This document shows positions 23,401-33,300 of a stretch of DNA of 64,000 nucleotides, piece after piece (within the stretch, counting starts at the first letter, position 1; the number at the start of each line of letters is the position of its first letter). The stretch covers positions 1 to 64,000 of the forward strand of contig JAFCMP010000157.1 in the NCBI GenBank assembly GCA_017506865.1, read 5' to 3'. Source of the stretch: Tribonema minus. Taxonomy: Eukaryota > Sar > Xanthophyceae > Tribonematales > Tribonemataceae. A program made the translations under genes and the position numbers. The notes under the pieces were generated by a model. It saw only the letters and a list, made by a program, of their open reading frames with translations. It ran no database searches and had not been told where the DNA came from.

Positions 23401-26039
23401 GACCTACTGCGGTGGCATGATTGGCTGCTCAAAGTCTACTCTGAGGTAAGAGAGGCTTATTGTTCAATTATCTATCAACCTGTCAGTGACAGTGAAGCAG
23501 TGGCCCCCTACAAACCCCTCTCACCTTGGGCGCACACATGTAGACCCACTGCTCGTGGCGTCGGCGGCACGAGCACTGACGCGTAGCCCACTCTCAATAT
23601 ACTTCGAAGTATGTTGCCATAGCTGTCAGCCTACCAGTGCCCTACATGAGCACCGATCCTACTTCCAAATGCCCCCCATCTAGCCGCTCAGCTTAGGCGT
23701 GTACATGTAGACCCACTGCGCGTGCAGCCTGGGCGTCGGCGGCACGGCACGAGCACTGACGCGTAGCCCACACCCAAAGTTTCCATCGATGCCTGTCAGC
23801 ATAAGAGTGCCCTACATTAGCAACTCTTCTACCTACAAAGACATGTAAACATGCAAGATTGTAGGCGATCAAATACTGTTTATTTAGAAATACCAACCCC
23901 CGCCCTCACCTTGGGCGCATACATGTAGACCCACTGACCATGCGGCCCCGGCGCCGGCGGCACGAGCACCGACGCGTAACAGACAACCACACTATACGTC
24001 CGAATCTGTTGTCAGTATACGAGTGTTGTACATCAGCCAATATCCTACTTTGACATGTCAACATTCAAGATTGTTTACGATAATCATGAATGTACTGGGC
24101 CCGTCCTGACCTTGGGCGCGTACGTGTAGACCCACTGCGCGTGCGGCCCCGGCGTCGGCGGCACGAGCACTGACGCGTAACCGACAACGGCGTCGCGACC
24201 GAGCGCGTCCACCGCATACACGCTCAGCGCCAGGCGCGGCCACCCAAATGCGCACGTCGACTTGAGGGCCACGTCGATGGGGAAGTTCCAGACCGCCTCG
24301 CCGCCGCTGGCGGCAAGAGGGAGGGGGGGGGGGGGGATTGGTGGGCGAAGATGTCCTTCTAAAGACATACTTACTGTGCACATTTCAGACAAACTCTTGT
24401 ACGTTTTTATGACAAATAGTGGGGGTGAACAGTCTGCATTTCCACCGCGTACACGCTCAGCGCAAGGCGCGGCCACCCGAATGCGCACGTCGACTTGAGC
24501 GCCACATCTATCGGGAAGTTCCAGACCGCCTCGCCACAGCTGCGGTGGAGGGGGTGGCGAAAGGGGGTGGGGGGGGGAGGGGGGGGGGCGGTAGGCGAAG
24601 CCATACCTAGTGATATGTTATGTGCACATTTCAGACAAACTCTGACACATTATTATGATATATGGTGTGGGTGAACGGTGTGCACTTCCACCGTGCGTAC
24701 ATGTCAAGCGACTTGCCATTTGGCACAAGAGCAAAGCATCAGAGCATCAGCAGGGCCACGTCTAATTGGAGGTGGAGTTTCACACCGCCTCGCCGCCGCT
24801 GGTGGCGAATGCAGCAGCGCAGGGGGGGGGGAGGGGGACGGAAAGACGTCTTTGGAATTATTTCATGTGCAAGTTTCAGGCAACGAGCTGTGTTGTACTG
24901 TGGGTGGCGGTTTGCGATTTCATCATGCGTATTCCTCCAACTACTCGGCATGTCTGCCGCGGCGGAGGTGGCGGCGAGGGCCGGGGGGGGGGCCGGGGGG
25001 GGGGGGGGTGTCTTTGAAAACATGGTCAATGCACGCCTCAGACGGGCATTACGGCTTTTGATTCGTTTCCATGTACACAGTGGAGGTATGCGTTGCAGTG
25101 CTTGCACTCAAAGGTTCTTTGCAGCACTTCACTGAATTCCGCTCACTGTTGAGCCTCTGTTCAATACTTGAAGTTGAGTGATCGTCAGTGGTAGCGGGGC
25201 ATGCGGCGGCGCGCGCCGCAGCTGCATGACGCACAGCCATTCGGCAGCTTTCCCGCTGCATGTGTTCCTCAGATGCTGTCTTCAGGGATTCGAACGCAGC
25301 TTCAGTCGGGATGCACACCAGCGCATCTGACACTCCTCCTGTGATCTTCTACGGCATTTTCAGACACCGACCGCATCACAAATAGCCACTTGGCACATCA
25401 CCGCTTATCTGCCTGACCGCCGTGCCATCTGGCTGAGTCCTGTCTCCAGTGCACGACAGCGCATCCGACACTTCTTCCGTGACGTTTCGGAGCGTGGTCG
25501 GACACCAGCTGCATCACAATTGCTACTTGTAATCTCTCAATGCTTACCTGCCTGACCGCCGTGCCATCTGGCTCAGTCCCGTCTCCAGACCGTGCAGTAC
25601 CGTCCAGTCGTGCCCGAAGCTGAGGGCGTAGCGGACGTACAGGTTGTCGTAGCCCGAGAACTCCCCATACTCCACCTGAGCCACCAGTCGAAGAGCAGAC
25701 ATCAAGTGCTAAGCGCTACAATAGAAAGTGTGTGCCTTTGGAGTGCAGCAACAACTGCCATGACACAGGTGTCAACAGTTGAGTAGAGATTTTTTAGAGG
25801 ATGGAGTAATCACGAAGTTGAGTTACTGCAGACTGTTTCCGCTTCAAGAAAAGCCGTCTCTTTGGCCAGCCGTGTGCAGGTATGTGCTATTAGAGACACT
25901 CACACACCTGTCCTGTCACCATCACCAGGAAGTTGGCTCCGTTGGCTGGTCCCTCGAAGGACGCTGGGTCCCTGTTCTGCAAGCCTGCATCGGCGCCCTT
26001 GCCCTCGATAAGGCTCTTGGCAAGAGTGGACAACATCAT
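20499..26039 (-). CDS. B9D1: B9 domain-containing protein 1 (ciliary transition zone)
   Basis: Five exons on the minus strand: 26039-25908, 25675-25548, 24306-24111, 21940-21789 and 20739-20499 (TAG). All junction phases agree, giving 282 residues. The product follows the B9 family throughout: [91 protein letters not shown]; and a final MGYN. B9D1 works with B9D2 and MKS1 in the tectonic-like complex at the base of cilia, gating ciliary membrane proteins. The family is usually about 200 residues; here an Ala/Pro/Ser-rich C-terminal tail of about 70 residues follows the B9 fold. The start is the first ATG of an ATG-ATG pair. An in-frame ATG at 26192 exists, but using it would leave only 16 bp before the divergent gene. 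It shares a short promoter with the FMN-protein gene. Confidence 0.93.
21960..22870 (-). repeat. 5' echoes of B9D1 exon 4 (acceptor plus exon start)
   Basis: Copies of the acceptor and first exon bases (caggcatcgtcgatactgca, then gcgtgggtggatcgcgggc) occur at about 22105-22165, 22290-22360, 22425-22465 and 22815-22870. The first three have a preceding cgtttcag- or gtttcag-like acceptor. They decay in both length and identity with distance from the exon. Confidence 0.8.
23170..23990 (-). repeat. 3' echoes of B9D1 exon 3 (exon end plus donor)
   Basis: The exon 3 end (Gln-Trp-Val-Tyr-Thr-Tyr-Ala-Pro-Lys then gtcagg or gtgag) is repeated at about 23905-23985, 23693-23775, 23520-23590, 23375-23405 and, weakly, 23165-23220. 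Each copy contains cttggRcgYRYacatgtaga on the plus strand, followed by the gcacgagcactgacgcgtag segment in the longer copies. Confidence 0.82.
24425..24985 (-). repeat. 5' echoes of B9D1 exon 3
   Basis: The best echo (about 24430-24545) matches roughly 100 bp of the exon start, including the Trp-Asn-Phe-Pro-Ile-Asp and Gly-Trp-Pro-Arg-Leu codons, with an agctgtgg-type intron end. Weaker copies lie at about 24680-24800 and 24935-24975. G tracts of 8-16 bases sit next to each copy. Confidence 0.82.
25330..25545 (-). repeat. 3' echoes of B9D1 exon 2
   Basis: Copies of the exon 2 end (ctgagccagatggcacggcg, then gtcaggcag|gtaag) recur at about 25405-25460. A diverged copy of the sequence before it lies at about 25320-25395. 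Both copies are followed by similar text (catcacaa, then cacatcaccgctta or taatctctcaatgctta). Confidence 0.75.
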
Positions 26040-26208
26040 GGCGCGGGCTGCAGCCTGCTGCGCTCCACTCACTTGCCTGATTGCTGCAAGGCGACAATCT
26101 TCTTTCCTCGTAGTATATACAGTTCCAACTGCCCGTGTACGCACGTACGTACTCTCTTCTGGCACTTGCCGTGACTCACTGAAGTTTTGCATGCAGTGCA
26201 GGCTAAGG
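26040..26208. promoter_or_regulatory. Bidirectional promoter region, B9D1 / FMN-protein gene
   Basis: Only 169 bp separate the two divergent start codons. The interval holds an A/T-rich word, tagtatatac (26111-26120), which could serve as a TATA-like element. The close head-to-head layout implies shared regulatory DNA. No transcription start can be read from sequence. Confidence 0.5.
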
Positions 26209-27259
26209 ATGAAGGCTGTCTCGGCGCTGCTCGCACTGGGATCCTCTTCCCTGGTACTGCAAGGAGCAAGGGGCTTCGCAGCTGTGGGTGGCGCACATTT
26301 GGCGCGTCAGGTACAGCATTTCGGATTCTAATATCTTCTGACAGACGGCAGGATCTTGTTGGTCTCAAGTCCAAAACCTTTATCAACTAGTCGTGCAGCC
26401 TCGCAATCTTATGCAACAAATACGTCTGCGTCAAGTGGACCATTAACACCAGCGGCGCGTCACGAGAAGTGTTTAGTTCCACCACGTAGTTGCAGCCTTG
26501 CACGCGATCTTGCTCAACATTAGGGTAGCTGAGGCAATGCAGTCAATCAGAATGCGACCTCGGAGATAGCAGCTCAACAGCTGCATCGACATGAGCTGTC
26601 TGCTGTTATGATGCGATGGTTCTGCTGGATAAATGAAGCAGCATCAACACCTACACTTCCACGAAACGATACTGTAGCTAAGATAAATACTGGCAACCCT
26701 CACCTCACAGCGGCTTGGGCGTAGGTTCCACCCATCTCTTGCTGGTGGCGCACGTTGGCTTTATACTATAATTGCCCTGTAGCATCTGATCATAGCACTT
26801 GCCCCAGTTCTTTTTTAAAGTAGGTACAGTGGGTGTTGTCCTATTAGGCATTCAATCATACTGCATGTGGCCATCTTCCCTTGGGCAGTCGGCAGCATTT
26901 ATTCGCACGCATGTACGCAATGAAAATGTTGCGTTGCACTTGGAGCCAGCAATTGCAGAAGAAAGCTGATCGAGCTGTTTGTACGACCACGCTGAACAAA
27001 TTGGCTGCTGAAAGCCCAGTTGCTGCAAGCGCAGCAGCTTCGCTGTTCCTGGCGCAGGAATTGCAGACTCGAACAGTACATGCTTCAACTACGCATTGCC
27101 GGTTGCTTGATAACTGCAAGAAGTGACTGAGAGCGCTCGCTTTCTCACTGGCTGCAGAGGCACAAGCTCTCGCTTCCTCACTGCAGCAGTGGCACCTATG
27201 ACCTGTCATATTCGCGCATACACAAATACACACACACACACTCACACACACACACACAC

Positions 27260-27315
<56 letters not shown>

Positions 27316-30300
27316 ACACTGTGCATGCGACGTGCAGCAGGCGCACCGCACCGTTAGCACGTGCCAGATGCTGCGCATGAGCACTGCCAAGGAGGAGCAG
27401 CCAACAGGCCGGAACAGTCGGCACCTGTCGATTAGACACACATACAAACACACACATGCGCGCGCGCGCGCACACACACACACACACACACATCACGCAC
27501 AAATGCACCCACCCACATACACGCACACACACACACAAATGCACTCGCGCATAAACACACACAAATGCACGCACACTTCACACGCGCCTCGCAGCAGCAC
27601 CGTAGTACCGTTGGCGCGCGCCAGACGCTGCGCATGAGCACTGCCAAGGAGGAGCAGCCAACGGGGCACCAGCCGCGGGGAGGGGGGCCGCAGCGCACGC
27701 CGGAGCAGGAGGCATTGTCCGCGAGGATACAAGAGCACCAACGCTCAGCGGCGCGGCTCACTAAGGCGGAAGAGGTGAGCCAGCGATCCTTTATAGGAAG
27801 GAAGCTTTTTGAAAAGATCAACTGAAATGAGTTGCATCTACCTCGTCCTCGTATATCATGATCTGCTACCCTTTTGTAGAGGTGAGCATGTTCCGGGGTC
27901 GGTAAACATACATCGCACACATGGCATCCATACTATACAGGAGCACCAGCGCTCAGCTGCGAGGCTCACTAAGGCGGAAGAGGTGAGTCACCGCAGGCTG
28001 TGAGTGGGACAGGTAGGCATTGCTACCATTTACAAGGTATGTATGTCATCTACATGGGCCAGGAGCAGTGCTCAGCTGTGCGGCGTTACAAAGGCGGAAG
28101 ACGTGCGTCGTTACCACGTAGCCTTTAGGGAAAGGTAGGCATACATATGAGGGTATGTATGCTATCTCTGTGAGATTTATGCGCATCAGTGCTCAGCTGC
28201 GCAGCGTCACAAAGGCGGAAGAGGCGAGTTAGGATCCACGGTCATGGGGCTATCTGTTGTAGCGAGCAAAGGAGGGGCGAGCAGAGCAGGGCACAAGCGC
28301 CCCATTTTTCCCCCACTGCCAGCGCTACACATAAGTGGCGCCTGTTTGCCTCCGAATGTGGTCAAGAGTTTGAGCAGCAAAACCCAACCAGGACTCTTCG
28401 ACACTGAAGGCGCAGGACTGCTGATTTTGGTTGGGCAAGCTCAATGCGGCTACGCCCGGATCGTGAGGGTGATTTGATCTGTCCAGTAGAAATTCCTGTG
28501 TATGATGATGGATCGTGTACTATTAATGCTAAAAACCTTCCAGTTCCGATTGTGTTGTCAAAAGCTGCAAATCGAAGAATACGCATCAGCAATCAGGAGC
28601 ATCAGCGCTCAGCTGCGCGGCTTGCGGCGAAAGTGGAGAGTCACTGCTGCAGTTTTGAGGAGCAGGTGGGCATTGCTGCACGCTCAGGAGCATCAGCGCT
28701 CCGCTGCACACCATTTAAAGGCAGGGGATGTCCATCGCAGCTCAGGTTGCAAGGTGCAGGTACGCATACAAGGGTATGCATGTCAGCTGCTCTAAGGTAT
28801 GTACCAGCATCAAGTGACTCGCTCCATGAGAGTCAGGAGCATCAGCGTGCCAGCTGCGCGACTCACCAATGCTGACGATGAGGGTCAGGAATTGAGTTTT
28901 ATAAGGCGTCGTGAGGTGTATTCCGTGACACGGCGTCTGTAGTGCTGTATATATTTACATACATGTATAAGCAGTGCGGCAATGCGCGCCCCAACACACC
29001 CGTGGCTGCTCCCACTGCCTACCCTGCCCCTTGCGGCTCCTCATCGCTCAAGTGAAGACGCTGGTCGCATACAGCTCGGGCTGTAGCGCGCCGCATGCTA
29101 CCTGCCTACCCTGCCCCCCGCCCGCCTCCCCTTATCGCTCAGATGAAAGTGCGGGTCACGCACAGCATGGCTGTGGTGTGCATGATACCCTGACCCCCCC
29201 CCCTCCCCCCATTGGGGCTCTTTATCATTCAGGTAAAGACGCTGATCGCTTGCAGCCGAGCTCCAGCGCACACCATTCTACGTACCTACCCTGACCCCCC
29301 CCCCCATCGCTTAGGTGAAGACGTTGGTCGCCTACAGCGTGGCCCTACAGCACAAGCTTCGGCGTGTATCACTTACCTACCTACCCTGCCCCCCCCACCC
29401 ACCCCCCCTCCTATCGCTCAGATGAAAGTGCGGGTCACGTAGACCATGGCTACAGCGTGGCTTTGGTGTGCATGGTACCCTAACCCATCCCCCCCCCCCA
29501 TCCGGGCTCCTATCGCGCAGGTGAAGACGCTGGTCGCCTACAGCACGGGCTTCGGCGTGCTGTCCACCAACTCCAAGAAGCTTGAGGGATACCCCAATGG
29601 CTCGGTGGTGGGGTTCGGCCTGGATGATGCAGGGCGGCCGCTGTTTGCGTTCTCTACCATGTCGGCGCACACCAGCGATCTGGGCGCAGGTGAGAGAAAA
29701 TTCTGGAAATGTCCTTTGATGATGATGATGCAGAGTGGCAAGTGAAACTTCCAGAACTTTCCTGAAATTAACTGGACAATTTGATGCGGGGTGGCCGCTG
29801 TCGCTCTTGCTGATGCTGTTTGCGTTTTCCAACATGTCTGCCCACACCAGCGATCTGGGTGCACGTGAGAGAAAGTTCTGGAAAATTCATTGATCATCGA
29901 TCTGGCGCGCAGTTTAGAGAAATTCCAAGTCTGAAAGCTTTCACACCTGCAGTGCCGCTTACGCCTTGCCTCGATACCAGTGCGCTTGAACTTCGGTTTG
30001 TAGATGGCCGCCTGAGCACCTAGCGTGAGCATTGCAGCAAGAAATGAATGGAAATGAGTCAAAATATCGTAGAGCTCTTTTGTAGGTGACAAGGGATGGT
30101 TAGCCACAATTGCCTTCCACCAGTAACCGTGGTCGTCCCTGCTGCAGCAATTGGCCATGGGCCAAACAGCGCCACCATATGCACGTTAGTCAAAAAGACT
30201 TATGTAATGCAAGCCTGTAGCGTTCGAGGCATATTGTACACGATGCGCAAGCCCGTGTGATGTTGTGGCATGTCAATGCTCTTCGCGGATCTACCGTGAC

Positions 30301-33300
30301 ATGTGCTGCTTTGCATTCTTGCTGTAAGTCAATACATAGCATGTGCGGGCGCACATGCAGGTTGCTGATGGCTGCGCGATTATATACTTCAAAAGTACAT
30401 ATATATGCGTATGCACTGACAGACGTGCAGTTGCGAATTAGGTTCGCACACGTATGCCTTGCTTCTGTGCTCATGCAGACGCACCTTAGGGTTAGGGTTA
30501 GGTTAGGATTAGGGTCAGGGTTAGTGTTAGTGAGCATGTGCTGCTAACCAGAAGTGAAGGAGTCACATCGTGCGCAACCCTTCTGATCACCAAAGGGCAA
30601 CCTCAACATGTGCTGAGCTCTGCTCGCTCTCTTAAATCGTTCATTACCAATGCACTTGAACTTGCGGTTTGCAGACGGGCGCGCCAGCATGACCATCATG
30701 GCTGCCAACTTCAAGGGCGCCAGCGACGGGCGCGTGACGCTGATTGGGGACGTGGGGCGCGTCCCGGAGGATGAGGTACTTCAACCTGAACTATAAGTAC
30801 TTCAACTTGAATGAGAAGTACGCACACACACAGTGTTCTAGTAGGGACGAGGTGGGGCGCACAGTGCTACTTCAACTTGAACTCGGAACACATCATTGTT
30901 GATTGATTGCAATTAAACCTCTGGGTGTGAGAAAAGCGATAACAATTGGTGACAGAAGTGCCACAGCAGGCCAGAGACAAGGTGGGACTCATGATGCTGT
31001 AATCCGACCTCGCGACACAACAGAAGTGCTTCAACCTGCAAGTATCTGAACTTGTTGAGTTGTGAAAGACCTCATTGCAGCCCTGAACGCCGGCAATGGA
31101 TTGTTCCCAAGCTCACCTCGCTCCTCAAGCTCACACCCGTGTGTGTTCATGCCAATTGTTATCGTAGACCTGTGTACAAGCTTATGGCTAGGGATAGGTC
31201 TAGGACTGGGGTTACGATTAAGGCTAGGAGAAGTTATAGTATCACGGTTAGCATTAGGGGGGGTAGGGTTAGGGTTAGGGTTACTCCTGCTTACAGACAG
31301 ATGATGGTGTGTCGCCAGCTGCGTGATGCGGCAACGGCATACCCACTGTAGTCACACTGAACTGCACAGCTCATTGTATTGCCAGAGAGCTGTCCGTGCA
31401 TGTCACGCATGTACATGCGTGACGCTGCACATGCACATTGCGGCTCTGTCAGAACGAGATATGCAAGGGAGAGTAATCGGTTTTCTTCAAGATGATGAAA
31501 GTGTGCTGCATTTACGCACATGCGCTGCGCTGCGTATGCAGATCGAGGCTGTCAGAACATCGTATGCAAGGAGAGAGATGTGTTTCCCCTCAAGATAATG
31601 GATGTGTCTTGTGGGATCTGCATACAAACATGCGCTGTGCGTGCAGATTGAGGCTGTCAGGACACCATGTATGTGCATACACGCGCGAGGCACAGTGAAC
31701 TGTACAACGAGGCGAGTGAACCTTGTGGCGAGGAGAGTGAACTGTACAGTTCAGTGCATCGCCAGAAACAGCTGTGTATGCATGTGACGCATGTACATGC
31801 ATGCCGCTTGCACATGCAGATTGGGCCCGCAATGAGGCATGCGAGGAGAATGCGGTTTTCTTCGAACCAATGAATGTGTGCTGCGTGGACGTGCATGCAT
31901 GCGCTGCGCTGCGCATGCAGATCGAGGCTGTCAGGACATCGCATGCAAGGAGAGAGATGTGTTTCCTTTAAGATAATGGATGTGTCTTGTATGGACGTAC
32001 ATACATACTTTGCATTACAGATCGAGGCCGTCAGGACGTCGTACAAGGTCAAGCACCCCAATGCGTTCTGGGTGGACTTTGGGGATTTCTCGTGGTTCAG
32101 GATGGACACCATAAAGGTGAGAGAATGCATCGTGATACATACAGTAGACGCAAATGACGGCAGCTGAACGTCTTCCGTAGCTTCTGGAAACTTTTTGGGG
32201 GAGCAGTTCGGCGTGAGCGTCACAATTTTGAAATAGAATCACTTGAAGTTGACTTTGGGGACTTCTCGTGGTTCAGGATGGACACCATAAAGGTGAGAGA
32301 ATGCAAGTGATCAACGTGATACTTAGTGGTATATATATACACATGCCGGCTCCTAAACATATTCAATGGGATGTTGGAAGCTTTGGGGGAGCATTTTTGC
32401 AGTGCTTCAGCTTTATAAATAAGTAAACAGGGAGAGTTGGTTATGGGCGTCACACCCTTGAAGTACAGCATTACTTGAAGTTGACTTTTGGGATTTCTCC
32501 TGATTCAGGATGGACACCATCAAGGTGAGAGAACACAGTGTTATACTTTTAGTATACTTCGAGGTATACAAAGGGCAGCTTCTAAACATTACTGACCTCT
32601 AACAGAGCTTGGAAACTCTGTAGGAGCATATTTGCACTGCTTCAAATTTGTACTTCCTATACATATATACACAGAGTTGGGAGATTTGGGCGTGGGCGTC
32701 ACACCCTTGAAGTAGTCTACAGCTTTACTTGAATGTGACGTTGGGGACTTCTCGTGGTTCAGGATGGACACCATAAAGGTAGGAGAACGCAACGTCATGG
32801 GTATCAAGAACGGCTCCCAAACATTCTGCTTCTACCGTAGTAGACTTTGGAAACTCGGGGAAGCATAGGGAGAGTTTGGGCGCCGGCATCACACGCCTCA
32901 CAGTGTTACTTGCAGCTGGGTAGCGTGCCACGCTGCCGGAACTGAGAGGCAGAGGCGGTATTGCCGGCTCCGAACAGAAGCCAGCGGCACACCTTTCCAA
33001 GTAACTAGTTCGCGTTTTCATGCGCTGCGGGGCGCATAGGCGAGTCGCATTCGGGCATCACCCCCTTGAAGCAGCGGCAGTCGTACTTGAACTTCATTTC
33101 GCGCTCCATGTCACTCTTTTCCAGCAAACAGTGATGGTGGTGTTTGCCGTCCTGTTGAACTCTTCGCGCAATTGTCGCCGCTGCCGTCCTCGCAAACTTC
33201 AAGGCCTTGCAAACTACCACTTTGCCGGCGCTGGTAGTCAATCAGCAACTGCCCCCCCCCCCCCCCCCCCCCCCTCTCTCATTGCTTGGACGTGTTGTTG

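Noticed and set aside
26856-27326. Minus-strand Cys/Val-repeat frame
   Set aside because: It is a translation of a (CA)n microsatellite.
29040-29520. Five separate small exons
   Set aside because: Each carries only the start of exon 3 and lacks a donor; only the copy at 29521 has the full exon and fits the phase.
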